A stretch of 64,000 bases of DNA. Origin: Desulfovibrio desulfuricans DSM 642. GTDB taxonomy: Bacteria > Desulfobacterota > Desulfovibrionia > Desulfovibrionales > Desulfovibrionaceae. The DNA lies in the NCBI RefSeq assembly GCF_000420465.1, contig NZ_ATUZ01000019.1, forward strand, positions 49,827 through 113,826. The letters run 5' to 3'. The notes beneath the pieces were generated by a model. It did no database searches, was not told the DNA's origin, and worked only from the letters and a program-made list of their open reading frames with translations. The first letter of the stretch is position 1. Each line of letters starts with the position of its first letter. Below, in pieces: positions 50,681 through 60,095 of this stretch. Position numbers and translations under genes: made by a program.

Positions 50681-52480
50681 ATGTGCGCGAAACTGCTGAT
50701 TCTCGAATCTCCCGGCAAGGTGAAAAAGATACAGGAAATCCTTGGCTCCGGCTGGAAGGTGGCCGCATCTGTCGGTCATGTGCGCGATCTTCCGCAAAAG
50801 GAAATGGGCGTAGCTGCGCCGGATTTTAAGCCCATATATGTGCCCACAGACCGGGGCAAAGAGGTGTTGGCTCGGCTGGCAAGCATGGCCAAAGGAGCGG
50901 AAGCCGTCTATCTGGCCACAGACCCAGACCGTGAGGGAGAGGCTATTGCGTGGCATCTCGCCGATGCGCTGAAACTCAAAAACGCAAAGCGCGTCACCTA
51001 TTCGGAGATTACCGAGAAGGCCGTCAAAGCGGCCCTGGAAGCGCCGCGTTCCATCGATATGGCCCTGGTGGCCGCGCAAGAAGGACGGCGGGTGCTGGAT
51101 CGTTTCTGTGGTTATATGGTCAGCGGGCCGCTTTCCAACGTGGCCGGCACGAAACTGTCTGCCGGCAGAGTGCAAAGCCCCGCCGTGCGTCTGGTAGTGG
51201 ATCGGGAACGGGAGATCAAAGATTTTCGCTCCACAACCCACTATGGCGTGGAGCTGACCTTTGAGAGCCTGGACAATATTAAGGACGGCTGGAAGGCCTC
51301 CTGGGTCACTAAAGGCTGGCTTGAAGACGGTCAGGAGTATTTGTTGGATAAGGCTCTGGCCGAGAAGGCCTCCAAGCTGCGTATATTGGATGTACTGGAC
51401 TGTCAGGAATCCGAAAGCCGTTCCGCGCCTCCAGCTCCCTTCACCACGTCCAGTTTGCAGCAAGCTGCCAGCAACGCCCTGAAATTCACGCCTAAGCAGA
51501 CAATGCAACTGGCACAGCGTCTGTACGAACAAGGCGCAATCACCTACATGCGGACAGATTCCCCAAACCTGTCGCAAGAAGCAGTGGAAGCCTTCCGCGT
51601 TTACTGCGAAGGCCAAGGCTGGCCGGTTGTGGATAAGCCCCGCACCTGGAAATCCAAGCAAGGCGCTCAAGAAGCCCATGAAGCGATTCGCCCCACGCAT
51701 ATCGAAGATGAGAAAGCCGGAACATCGGCAGACGAAAAGGCCCTGTACAGTCTGATCCGCCTGCGCGTCCTGGCCTGCCAGTTAGAAGATGCTGTGTATG
51801 CCGTGCGGACTCTCCAGCTTGGCGCGGATCTGGACAGCAAACAGGCACTCTTTGAGGCGAAAGGTCGGACACTGGTTTCGCAAGGCTGGAAAGTGTTGGT
51901 ATCCAACGACCAGACAGAAGACACAGAGGATGCCCAGCAGGAGCCGGAAAACCCTGTTCCCACTATGAAACCCGGCACAAAGGCCACAGCCCTATCCGGC
52001 AACCTCCTGACCAAGAAAACTAAGCCCTCGCCACGCTTTACAGAAGCCAGTCTGGTGCGCGAGTTGGAAAAGCGCGGCATAGGCCGTCCGTCCACGTATG
52101 CAGCCATTATCGACACCATCACAACCCGCGCATACGTCAAGACCGAAAAGCGCTTTCTGGTACCCACGCCGCTGGGCGTCATGGTGGTGGACGGGCTGCG
52201 CGGCCACTTCACCTTCATCGAATACGAATTCACCAAAAACATGGAACAGGCCCTGGACGATATTGCCGAAGGCAAAGCGCAATACAGGGCGGTGGTCGGC
52301 ACAGCCCATGCGCAGCTTACCAAGGAACTGGAGTCCTTCGGCAAAGCCACGGGCAAGGCCTGCCCCAAATGCGGCAAACTCATGGCGCATCGGGTGAAGA
52401 AAGCGGGGAAGGACGGCAAAGGCGGGTATGACTTCTGGGGTTGTACCGGCTGGCCGGAATGTAAAGAGACTTGCAAGTAA
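50681..52480 (+). CDS. topA: Type IA DNA topoisomerase of the element
   Basis: A 599-residue topoisomerase: TOPRIM domain (LLILESPGKVKKIQEIL, then ATDPDREGEAIAWHL), catalytic Tyr in ITYMRTDSP near residue 288, the GRVQSPAVRLVVDRE block, RFTEASLVRELEKRGIGRPSTYA, and one C-terminal zinc finger (CPKCGKLM...CTGWPEC). It is shorter than chromosomal TopA and takes the place of RP4 TraE. It may relax supercoils during transfer. Start supported by AGGA six bases upstream. Confidence 0.9.
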   Translation: MCAKLLILESPGKVKKIQEILGSGWKVAASVGHVRDLPQKEMGVAAPDFKPIYVPTDRGKEVLARLASMAKGAEAVYLATDPDREGEAIAWHLADALKLKNAKRVTYSEITEKAVKAALEAPRSIDMALVAAQEGRRVLDRFCGYMVSGPLSNVAGTKLSAGRVQSPAVRLVVDREREIKDFRSTTHYGVELTFESLDNIKDGWKASWVTKGWLEDGQEYLLDKALAEKASKLRILDVLDCQESESRSAPPAPFTTSSLQQAASNALKFTPKQTMQLAQRLYEQGAITYMRTDSPNLSQEAVEAFRVYCEGQGWPVVDKPRTWKSKQGAQEAHEAIRPTHIEDEKAGTSADEKALYSLIRLRVLACQLEDAVYAVRTLQLGADLDSKQALFEAKGRTLVSQGWKVLVSNDQTEDTEDAQQEPENPVPTMKPGTKATALSGNLLTKKTKPSPRFTEASLVRELEKRGIGRPSTYAAIIDTITTRAYVKTEKRFLVPTPLGVMVVDGLRGHFTFIEYEFTKNMEQALDDIAEGKAQYRAVVGTAHAQLTKELESFGKATGKACPKCGKLMAHRVKKAGKDGKGGYDFWGCTGWPECKETCK

Positions 52481-52520
52481 AGAATAAGGGCAGGCTATGA
52501 GGCCTGCCCTTATTCTTTAC
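52477..52520 (+). terminator. Terminator of the conjugation operon
   Basis: A 19-bp perfect stem overlapping the topA stop codon (arms start GTAAAGAATAAGGGC) with a 6-base loop and a TTATTCTTTAC downstream arm. Nothing on the plus strand continues beyond it, so it ends the long tra/trb transcript. Confidence 0.85.
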
Positions 52521-52552
52521 TTGCGTGGGGCTACAGATTCTGGCTCTACTTT

Positions 52553-53083
52553 TCACAGCCCCTTTTTATCAAATGCCCTCATCAGGAGTATCCCACCGAC
52601 AGCGAACAGCGCCACCAGGATGAAGACAGGAATGCCGGTGAGTTCCGGCAGGTCTATTTTGCCGTAATCTTTCCAGGCCAGTACTGTTTCCTTCAAAAAA
52701 TCGTAGGTATGGGCATAGATCATCGCCCCTGCCAGCATACCGGCAATGGTGAAAATTGCATGAAATCTACCCTCGCCGAGTGCGCCCATGGCTGTGCCTG
52801 GGCACAGTCCTGTCAGTGCCCACCCAACGCCAAAAAGGGAAGCGCCGATGATGATTGCCCCTACATTCATGGGCTTATGGCTCAACGTAAGCACACCGGC
52901 CTGGGCAAGGATGATAATACCCACCATACCGACGATGATGGCCGTAAGCATGAAGCGCAGCACGGTCATATCTCTGAAAAGAAGCATGCCCACCTGTTTT
53001 TCAAAGCGGATAACTCCGCCGCGTTGCAGCAAAAAGCCGAAGGCTATGCCTGTGACCAATCCCAAGATTTGTTCGGTACTCAT
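52553..53083 (-). CDS. YeeE/YedE-family membrane protein, second half-transporter
   Basis: A 176-residue protein with about five spans and the conserved GASLFGVGWALTGLCPGTAMGALGEG, which contains the family cysteine in GLCPG. YeeE/YedE (DUF395) members carry sulfur species such as thiosulfate. It overlaps the upstream partner gene by four bases; together the two form one transporter of typical split architecture. Confidence 0.85.
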   Translation of the reverse strand: MSTEQILGLVTGIAFGFLLQRGGVIRFEKQVGMLLFRDMTVLRFMLTAIIVGMVGIIILAQAGVLTLSHKPMNVGAIIIGASLFGVGWALTGLCPGTAMGALGEGRFHAIFTIAGMLAGAMIYAHTYDFLKETVLAWKDYGKIDLPELTGIPVFILVALFAVGGILLMRAFDKKGL

Positions 53084-53610
53084 TTGGCACCTCCTCTGTA
53101 CACGGCATGCGCAATCAAAGCGCCGACGGCAACGAACAGGAATAAGGCGACAAGAGAGCTGACCGAGAGCTGCATCACGCCGCTTAGGCCGTGTCCGCTG
53201 GGGCAGCCGTCCGCCAGCCTCGCTCCGTACATGGCAAAAATTCCGCCGATAAAAGCGCCAAAAGCCCTTTTAACAACGGAATTTCCGAACCGCTCACGCC
53301 AAATGGGGGGAACCCACTCAATTTTGAATGTTCCATTGGCTAAAGAAGATAAAAATGCGCCAACGGCGATGCCAACTACCAGCATGAATTGCCAGTCTAC
53401 TTTGATTTTTTGAGTCACGTAATAGCTGACAGAGGAAGTGCTCGTGGGAGAGAAAAATTCTTCAATAAAACCCGCTGCCCGAACAAAAGAAGTTGATGTG
53501 CCCAGGTAGTTGCTTTTGCCGAGCAAAACAGTGGTTGCCACTGCGGACGCAATAGCCAGTAATCCTAGCATGATGCCAATTATATAGGTGTTTTTGTTGT
53601 TTTTTTTCAC
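53080..53610 (-). CDS. YeeE/YedE-family membrane protein, first half-transporter
   Basis: A 176-residue protein with about five spans and GARLADGCPSGHGLSG, the family signature with the essential cysteine. The GTG start at 53610 follows AAGGAGGTGAG. Paired with the next gene; likely imports or exports a small sulfur compound. Its link to metal resistance could be sulfide or thiosulfate supply, but that is conjecture. Confidence 0.85.
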   Translation of the reverse strand: MKKNNKNTYIIGIMLGLLAIASAVATTVLLGKSNYLGTSTSFVRAAGFIEEFFSPTSTSSVSYYVTQKIKVDWQFMLVVGIAVGAFLSSLANGTFKIEWVPPIWRERFGNSVVKRAFGAFIGGIFAMYGARLADGCPSGHGLSGVMQLSVSSLVALFLFVAVGALIAHAVYRGGAK

Positions 53611-53768
53611 AACTCACCTCCTTGGAATGCGCAAAAAACAATTCACCTATCTTTAGCATAACACCTCGGGGTAAATATTGGTAGATCGGGACAGTTATTT
53701 TGTTCATCCACACGGCATCTGCAAAAATCATTGTGCGGAGTTGACTCGAAGCCCTGTCTGCTCGTTAC

Positions 53769-56009
53769 CTACTTGCGTAAGAGTCTTAACCCGTTGAATA
53801 CCACAAACAGACTGGTGCCCATGTCCGCAAATACAGCCATCCACATGCTGGCCTCGCCCATAAAGGTCAGGACGAGAAACACCGCTTTTATGCCAAGGGC
53901 AAGTATGATGTTTTGTTTCAGGATGGTTGCCGTGGCCCTTGAAAGACGAATAAATGTCGGTATTTTGCGCAGGTCGTCGTCCATCAAGGCCACGTCTGCT
54001 GTCTCAATGGCCGTGTCAGAACCTGCCGCACCCATGGCAAAGCCGATGTCCGCCCGTGCAAGTGCCGGGGCATCATTGATGCCGTCACCCACCATACCTA
54101 CGATTCCACCGGACGACAGCAGGCCTTCAATCTCATGAAGCTTGTCTTCCGGCAGTAGTCCCCCAAGGGCGCGGTCGGTTCCTACCTGAGCAGCGATGGC
54201 GTCGGCTGTGTGTGGGTTGTCTCCCGTGAGCATCACTGTTTTTACGCCCAAAGCGTGGAGTTCAGAGACCGCCTCACGGCTGCTTTCTTTAACCGTGTCC
54301 GCCACCGCAAAGAAGGCCAGCACATGCTTCTCGTCGGTCAGCAGCGTGACGCTTTTGCCCTGTTTTTCCAGTGCAGCAAGCCGTTCCTCCAGGTCAGAAG
54401 AGCATATTCCGAGTTCCTCCACCATCCTGTGGTTGACGAGATAATAGGTTTCAGCACCAATGCGGCCCTTAACACCACGTCCGGGCAGAGCGATGAACTC
54501 ACTTACTTCCGGCAGAGCAATTCCATCTTTTTGAGCTGCTACAGTCAACGCTTTGGAGACCGGATGATCGGAACGGGCGGCAAGGCTTGCGGCCAAGCTG
54601 CGGGCAGTCAGCGGGTCTGCTCCCTGCCTCGTTTCAAAATCGGTTTGTACGGGCTTGCCGTGAGTCAGGGTGCCTGTTTTATCCAAAGCCAGCCATGATA
54701 GCTCGCGGCCTTTTTCCAAATAAACGCCGCCTTTGATCAAAATGCCTTTCCGGGCCGCTGCGGCCAGCCCGCTGACGATGCTTACCGGTGTGGATATGAC
54801 CAGGGCACAAGGGCAGGCAATAACCAGCAGTACCAGTGCCTTGTAAATCCAATCCAGCCAGAGTGCTCCTGTAAACAGCGGGGGTACAACAGCCACCCCC
54901 AGCGCCAGCGCAAAAACAGCGGGCGTATAGTAGCGGGCAAATTGGTCTACAAAGCGTTGCGTGGGCGCACGGCTGCCTTGGGCCTGTTCCACCGCGTGGA
55001 TGATTCGGGCTAGGGTGGAATCGTTTGCTCCGGCTGTTACCCGGTATATGAATGAGCCGGACTCATTGATGGTTCCGGCAAAGATATGGTCGCCCTCGGC
55101 TTTTTCCACCGGCAGGCTTTCTCCGGTTATCGGGGCCTGATTGATTGCCGAGCGTCCTTCAAGTATTTCACCGTCCAGGGCAATCCGTTCTCCCGGCTTA
55201 ACTCGTATACGGTTGCCGACAACAATCATTTTGGCATCGACATCAACCCAACTACCGTCAGGTTGTTGCACTGTCGCTCGTTCCGGGGTGAGTTCCATCA
55301 ACCCCCGGATGGCGTTCCTGGCGCGATCCAACGATCTGGCCTCAATGACTTCCGCCAATGTGAACAGCACCATAACCATGGCCGCTTCCGCCCACTGCCC
55401 GATGAACACGGCTCCGGTGACGGCTATCGTCATAAGGGCGTTCATGTTCAGATTGCGGTTTTTTACCGCAATCCAGCCTTTTTTATAGGTAGACAACCCT
55501 CCTGCAACAATGGCTGCGAGAGCTAAGGCCAGAACTATCCAAGAGTGGCCGTATGCGAGTTCAACAACTTCAGAGGCCACAGCAAAAACACCCGCCAGGG
55601 CCAATCGTGTCAGGTTGCCCGTTGCAGGTGGTGTTTCTGGAGCGGGGTTCTCCGTATCCAGCAGTTTTGCATTCAAATCCAACGAATCAAGCGCGGCACT
55701 GATGGCGGGCAGGGCTTCAGCGATATGGCCCACTTTAAGCGTCCGTTGCACAAGATTGAAATCCAGGCTGGTAATACCTTTCAGCGAGGCAAGCTTGCTC
55801 CGGATCAGGCTTTCTTCTGTGGGGCAGTCCATGCCGGTGATGGAAAATGTTGAAACCGTTGCCTGCGGCGTCTGAGCCTTCATATTGATAGGCCGAGAAG
55901 CTAGCTCGCAGGCATCTCCACACTCAGACTGCCCGGATTCCGCCTTATTGGCCTCAGGCAGGTTCGATATTGCCTCGGTTTCCCGGTGTTTTGTTGTGGG
56001 GGTATCCAT
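53769..56009 (-). CDS. Heavy-metal P-type ATPase (Zn/Cd/Pb type)
   Basis: A 746-residue P1B ATPase: a Cys-rich N-terminal tail (SECGDACEL), a heavy-metal-associated domain with GMDCPTEE (Cys62), membrane metal site ACPCALVIS near residue 398, phosphorylation motif DKTGTLTHG near 442, SDHPVSK, and GDGINDAPAL. The CPC motif and GMDCPTEE point to the zinc/cadmium/lead exporters (ZntA/CadA). It has its own promoter with a long inverted repeat resembling an ArsR/SmtB-family operator. Confidence 0.93.
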   Translation of the reverse strand: MDTPTTKHRETEAISNLPEANKAESGQSECGDACELASRPINMKAQTPQATVSTFSITGMDCPTEESLIRSKLASLKGITSLDFNLVQRTLKVGHIAEALPAISAALDSLDLNAKLLDTENPAPETPPATGNLTRLALAGVFAVASEVVELAYGHSWIVLALALAAIVAGGLSTYKKGWIAVKNRNLNMNALMTIAVTGAVFIGQWAEAAMVMVLFTLAEVIEARSLDRARNAIRGLMELTPERATVQQPDGSWVDVDAKMIVVGNRIRVKPGERIALDGEILEGRSAINQAPITGESLPVEKAEGDHIFAGTINESGSFIYRVTAGANDSTLARIIHAVEQAQGSRAPTQRFVDQFARYYTPAVFALALGVAVVPPLFTGALWLDWIYKALVLLVIACPCALVISTPVSIVSGLAAAARKGILIKGGVYLEKGRELSWLALDKTGTLTHGKPVQTDFETRQGADPLTARSLAASLAARSDHPVSKALTVAAQKDGIALPEVSEFIALPGRGVKGRIGAETYYLVNHRMVEELGICSSDLEERLAALEKQGKSVTLLTDEKHVLAFFAVADTVKESSREAVSELHALGVKTVMLTGDNPHTADAIAAQVGTDRALGGLLPEDKLHEIEGLLSSGGIVGMVGDGINDAPALARADIGFAMGAAGSDTAIETADVALMDDDLRKIPTFIRLSRATATILKQNIILALGIKAVFLVLTFMGEASMWMAVFADMGTSLFVVFNGLRLLRK

Positions 56010-56055
56010 ATATTTTCTCCTTGGCTGGCAGAAGCCTGCCGTTGTTCAAGAGCAC

Positions 56056-56095
56056 ATTAACAATTAAACATCTACTTATACGTTTAATCGTTAAT
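56056..56095 (-). promoter_or_regulatory. Operator-promoter of the P-type ATPase gene
   Basis: Arms ATTAACAATTAAAC and GTTTAATCGTTAAT match at 13 of 14 positions around a 12-base spacer, 47 bases upstream of the start codon. On the minus strand a TATAAG box sits in the spacer with TTGTGG 16 bases before it. The CadC-like repressor at 61419-61793 is the likely ligand. Confidence 0.6.
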
Positions 56096-56171
56096 GCCAC
56101 AAAAAACAACCTGAAGAGGGAGAGAAAATCATTCAGATAGGATATGAAGCCTACGACAGTAGTGCCCGGCG

Positions 56172-57560
56172 CTATTCCGTCTCTCCGTTCTCAGCCAACT
56201 CGTAGTGAATCAACTTAGTCTGCAAAGTCTTTCGGGTAATGCCGAGTCGTCTGGCTGCCTCACTTTTATTGCCTTCGCAGGCTTCCACTGTTTTCATTAT
56301 GACGATTTTTTCCGCCTCTTCAAGGCTCAAACCGACCAATGCGCCGTAGGATTCTTTTCCGTCGTTCACAGACGGATCACCTACGATGGAAGGGGGCAAT
56401 TCCCTTTCGCCGATGTATTCGCCGACCAGCAACACAACGGAACGTTCCACAGCGTTTTCAAGTTCCCGCACGTTACCGGGCCACGGATATTTCAGGAGCT
56501 TGTCCATGGCCGTGGGAGTGAACCCTTTGACTGTTTTATTGTTCTTGCCCGCAAAGTGTTCAAGAAAGTGCATGGCCAGAAGCGGCACGTCTTCCACCCG
56601 CTGGCGCAGGGGCGGGATATCCAGCGTCACGACATTCAGACGAAAATAGAGATCCTGCCGGAAACGGCCCGCTTCAACTTCCGCTTTCAAGTCTTTGTTG
56701 GTGGCCGCCACAATACGCACATCCACCTTGACAACTTGTTCACCCCCGACCCGCTGAAATTCGCGTTCCTGGATAACCCGGAGCAGCTTTACCTGCATGA
56801 GAGGGGAAATTTCGCCTATTTCGTCCAAAAAGATGGTTCCTTTATTGGCCTGGGCAAAAAGTCCTTCACGTCTTCTTTCAGCCCCGGTAAAGGCTCCTTT
56901 TTCATGCCCGAACAGCTCCGACTCCAGAAGCGTTTCTGAAAGAGCCGCGCAATTCACCGCGACAAACGGGCCTTTTTTACTCTGACTGTTGGCGTGAACA
57001 GCCTTGGCGATCATTTCCTTGCCTGTGCCGGATTCGCCGTTAATAAGAACAGTGGCTCCCGAAGGCGCAATCATGGCCAGCATTTCCATAAGCTTGCGCA
57101 TAGATGGGCTTGTGCCGATGATGCCGCCGGTATCAAAAGACAAGCCCAGGCGATCTTTGAGCGTCTGATTTTCCGTCCGCAGTGTCGCGTGATCCAGGGC
57201 GCGTTCCAGCGTAAGGCGCAGCACATCAAAATCCAGGGGCTTGGACAGGTAGTCATAGGCCCCGGATTTGAGTGCTTCAATGGCGGTTTCCACATTGGAA
57301 TAAGCCGTCATAATGAGAATGGGAATGGCGGGGTTATACGCTTTGATTTCCGCAAGGGCTTCAATGCCGTTTATCCCTTCCATCTGAACGTCCATCAGAA
57401 TGAGGTCATAAGGATGCTCCCGGCACAAGCTGACGGCTTTCTCTCCGCTTTCAGCTTCCACAACCACAGCGCCCCACGCCGAAAGCAAGGCCCGCAACGT
57501 GACACGATGGGCGGAATCATCATCTACAACCAGGATTTTCGCCTTGGTAAGAGTACTCAT
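56172..57560 (-). CDS. Sigma-54-dependent response regulator (ZraR-like)
   Basis: A 462-residue NtrC-family activator: receiver with Asp57 in LILMDVQM, AAA+ domain with GESGTGKE near residue 176, sigma-54 loop GAFTGA, and a Fis-type helix-turn-helix (NKSEAARRLGITRKTL) at the end. It overlaps the kinase gene by four bases. A matching UAS and sigma-54 promoter lie beyond the kinase, in front of a zraP-like operon. Confidence 0.93.
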   Translation of the reverse strand: MSTLTKAKILVVDDDSAHRVTLRALLSAWGAVVVEAESGEKAVSLCREHPYDLILMDVQMEGINGIEALAEIKAYNPAIPILIMTAYSNVETAIEALKSGAYDYLSKPLDFDVLRLTLERALDHATLRTENQTLKDRLGLSFDTGGIIGTSPSMRKLMEMLAMIAPSGATVLINGESGTGKEMIAKAVHANSQSKKGPFVAVNCAALSETLLESELFGHEKGAFTGAERRREGLFAQANKGTIFLDEIGEISPLMQVKLLRVIQEREFQRVGGEQVVKVDVRIVAATNKDLKAEVEAGRFRQDLYFRLNVVTLDIPPLRQRVEDVPLLAMHFLEHFAGKNNKTVKGFTPTAMDKLLKYPWPGNVRELENAVERSVVLLVGEYIGERELPPSIVGDPSVNDGKESYGALVGLSLEEAEKIVIMKTVEACEGNKSEAARRLGITRKTLQTKLIHYELAENGETE

Positions 57561-59356
57561 TGTGCATCCTTTTGCGGCAACAGCAGGGTAAAGACAGAGC
57601 CTTGCCCGACAGCGCTGCTCATCTTGATTTCGCCGTGGTGGTCTTCGAGTATTTTTTGGACGACAGCAAGGCCAAGCCCTGTTCCGGTGGCCTTGGTCGT
57701 GTAGTAGGGGTTAAAAATATTTGCGGCTATGTCGGCTGGAATGCCTTTGCCCGTGTCGGCGATTTCAACCGCTATGCGCGAGTCGTCCGCCATTTTTGCT
57801 GTTACCCGCAGGGTTCCCCCTGTTGCCATGGACTGTACCGCATTGATGAAGAGGTTGAGAAAGGCCTGAGTCAACCGTTCGGAGTCAACAAGCAGGAGCG
57901 GCAAAGCCGGGTTTGGCGAGAAAGACACGGTAATGCCTTTGGTTGTGGCGTCCGCTTCCACCAAGCGCAAAGAGCGCTCGATAACAGCGTTGATATCACT
58001 GTCTTGCAGCTTCAGCACCGTGGGACGGGCAAAGTCCAATAACTCCGAGACTACCCGGTTAAGCCTGTCCACTTCGCTGATCATTGTGGCGGAAAATTCT
58101 TTGTCCTGCTCTGTGGTGTTTTTTTCAGAAAAATATGTGGCAAGACCTTTGATGGAGCTTAAGGGATTCCGAATCTCATGCGCCACCCGTGCGGCCATAT
58201 TGCCGAGAACGGAAAGGCGTTCGCTACGCCGTAATTGCTCTTGCAGGCGCTTTACTTCCCGCAGATCCCGCAACAGAAACAGACAGCCGAGATTGACGCC
58301 TTCTTCGTTGATGATCCCGGAAGCGCTTATGCTGACAGGTGTGGCGGTTCCTTCCGGCAGCGTCAGAGAATGCTCTTCTTCCAAGATAGTATTTCCGGCA
58401 CCCAGACGCTTCAGGATGGAATTCCAATCTAAATTTTGCACAGCGGCCAGATGTTTGCCCGTAAGCAGCTCTTCGCTTTTTCCCAGAATCGTGGCGGCTG
58501 CTTCGTTGACAAGAGTTACTTTGTACTCCGTGTCAGTGGTCAGGAGTCCTATGGGCAGGCTGGTGACAACTTCTGAGGCGAAAGCGCGGGTATCTTGCAG
58601 CATGCGGCGTGAACGTCGGTAGCTTTGCGCCCAAAACAGTGAAGCAAAACCGCCTAACCCTAAAAGCCCCACAAGAACGGCGGTTATGAGCGTGTTGCGG
58701 AAGTCTTCCGCCAGGGCGTCCTCAAAGGGCTTCACATCCAGCCCGACAAAAATCAGCACATTGTCTTCCGTATCGTCCGCTGATGGTGGCATGCCGTGCC
58801 CGGTATTTTTCCCTCCCCCCCATGAACAGTCCCGGCAATCGCCGCCCCCAGAAGAACCATGCCACATATGACGATGGAAACCCGGCAGAGGGGAAAAAGT
58901 TCTATATACCTCGAACACAGAAGCGCCTGCCGTGCTTTCCGTAGTTCTCCACCGGCTTTTTTCGCCGACGCCAAGGGCCTGAACAACCTCTCGACTATAA
59001 AGAGATTGCCCCACTTTTTGAGGTTCACTGTGGGCTAACAATATTCCCGCTCTATCGGTAACGGCCATGTACACAATGCCGGGCTGTTTGGCGGTTTCTT
59101 CAAGCAAAGACTGGACGGCGCGGCTGTTGCTGTTCATGCCCATGCCCGTGCGCGTTCCCGCCTCCAAAGCCCATATCAACGAATTGGCTCTGTCCATGAG
59201 ATTTTGCGACATATACGCTTTTTCGCGTTGGGCGTTCTGAAATGCCAGAATGAAGATGGCAAGGCCCAATATTGCCGTCATGCCGATAATCAGCCAAGGC
59301 GAATAGCGGGCCGCCAGCTGGCCTCGGACCGCAGGTAAAGAGCGAAGAAGCGACAT
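57557..59356 (-). CDS. Sensor histidine kinase (ZraS-like) with metal-binding loop
   Basis: A 599-residue kinase: span at 20-40, periplasmic domain 41-220, second span 222-243, PAS domain (about 255-370), HisKA with VAHEIRNPLSS, and an ATPase domain (NLFINAVQSM, GTGLGLAVVQ). The periplasmic domain contains an unusual insertion HRHMWHG-SSGGG-DCRDC (His161, His163, His166, Cys174, Cys177) that could bind zinc or another metal directly. Partner of the sigma-54 regulator next to it. Confidence 0.9.
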   Translation of the reverse strand: MSLLRSLPAVRGQLAARYSPWLIIGMTAILGLAIFILAFQNAQREKAYMSQNLMDRANSLIWALEAGTRTGMGMNSNSRAVQSLLEETAKQPGIVYMAVTDRAGILLAHSEPQKVGQSLYSREVVQALGVGEKSRWRTTESTAGASVFEVYRTFSPLPGFHRHMWHGSSGGGDCRDCSWGGGKNTGHGMPPSADDTEDNVLIFVGLDVKPFEDALAEDFRNTLITAVLVGLLGLGGFASLFWAQSYRRSRRMLQDTRAFASEVVTSLPIGLLTTDTEYKVTLVNEAAATILGKSEELLTGKHLAAVQNLDWNSILKRLGAGNTILEEEHSLTLPEGTATPVSISASGIINEEGVNLGCLFLLRDLREVKRLQEQLRRSERLSVLGNMAARVAHEIRNPLSSIKGLATYFSEKNTTEQDKEFSATMISEVDRLNRVVSELLDFARPTVLKLQDSDINAVIERSLRLVEADATTKGITVSFSPNPALPLLLVDSERLTQAFLNLFINAVQSMATGGTLRVTAKMADDSRIAVEIADTGKGIPADIAANIFNPYYTTKATGTGLGLAVVQKILEDHHGEIKMSSAVGQGSVFTLLLPQKDAQ

Positions 59357-59423
59357 ATTTTTTCCTTATGAAGAGAGTTAGCTGTCATAGCATGCATAAA
59401 TTTTACCCCTTTGAGTCCAGGAG

Positions 59424-59444
59424 GGTGCATAATTATTATGCACC
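59424..59444. promoter_or_regulatory. Activator site (UAS) of the zraP-like operon
   Basis: A perfect 21-base palindrome, GGTGCATAAT-T-ATTATGCACC, about 100 bases upstream of the sigma-54 promoter, the usual place for an NtrC-family activator. Confidence 0.65.
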
Positions 59445-59524
59445 AATCACTGCCAAGGCAAGAAGAAAATGATTATATCTTTTATATTATCAATAAAATC
59501 AAAGAATTAACTTAATTAATCGCG

Positions 59525-59541
59525 TTGGCACGGTTCTGGCT
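59525..59541 (+). promoter_or_regulatory. Sigma-54 promoter
   Basis: TTGGCACGGTTCTGGCT has the invariant GG and GC dinucleotides exactly ten bases apart, as in the -24/-12 consensus, 50 bases before the lipoprotein gene. Confidence 0.75.
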
Positions 59542-59590
59542 ATAAGGGAAATACTCGGTACGAATCCGAAGAGAGATAAGGGAGTTCACC

Positions 59591-59785
59591 ATGAAAAAAA
59601 TGCTTCTCATACTGGGATTGGTCCTTTTGGTGGCCGCCTGTTCACCCCACCGTGGATACTATGGAGACGGTTACCATGGAGGACATTGCGGCTACTGGAA
59701 TAACGGTTCCAGCGATGCCCCACAGTACAGAGGCTCCGGGTATCCGTCGGGAATGAATTATCCGGCCTCAAGCTACGGGTATTAG
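59591..59785 (+). CDS. Small His/Gly/Tyr-rich lipoprotein
   Basis: A 64-residue lipoprotein: signal with lipobox LVAAC (Cys near 17), then SPHRGYYGDGYHGGHCGYW, rich in His, Gly and Tyr, suggesting metal binding in the envelope. First gene behind the sigma-54 promoter, followed by the SHOCT and zraP-like genes. Ribosome site GGGAG. Confidence 0.7.
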   Translation: MKKMLLILGLVLLVAACSPHRGYYGDGYHGGHCGYWNNGSSDAPQYRGSGYPSGMNYPASSYGY

Positions 59786-59794
59786 GAGGCCGGT

Positions 59795-60031
59795 ATGTGG
59801 AGCTGCTCTTCCCCTCACTTCATGGGCATGTTCGGAGGAATATGGATGTGGTTGTGCCTGACTCTCTTTATTGCCGTGGTGTACTTCATTGTGAAGGCCT
59901 TCACGGGAAAAGAGACACCAGGAAACAACATTAAGGATCGTTATGATTCTCTGGAAATTCTCAAAGTACGTCTGGCTAAGGGAGAAATAAGCATCGATGA
60001 ATTCAATGCTCTGAAGAATGCCCTGCTGTAG
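59795..60031 (+). CDS. Small SHOCT-domain membrane protein
   Basis: A 78-residue protein with one membrane span (IWMWLCLTLFIAVVYFIVKAF) and a C-terminal SHOCT motif (LEILKVRLAKGEISIDEFNALKNAL). Such proteins accompany metal- and envelope-stress genes. Good ribosome site (AGGAGG). Same operon as the lipoprotein. Confidence 0.78.
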   Translation: MWSCSSPHFMGMFGGIWMWLCLTLFIAVVYFIVKAFTGKETPGNNIKDRYDSLEILKVRLAKGEISIDEFNALKNALL

Positions 60032-60095
60032 ATGAACAAAGTTTACCAAAGCGTATAAACAAATTTACACATGAACCAACCTTAAGGAGAACATT

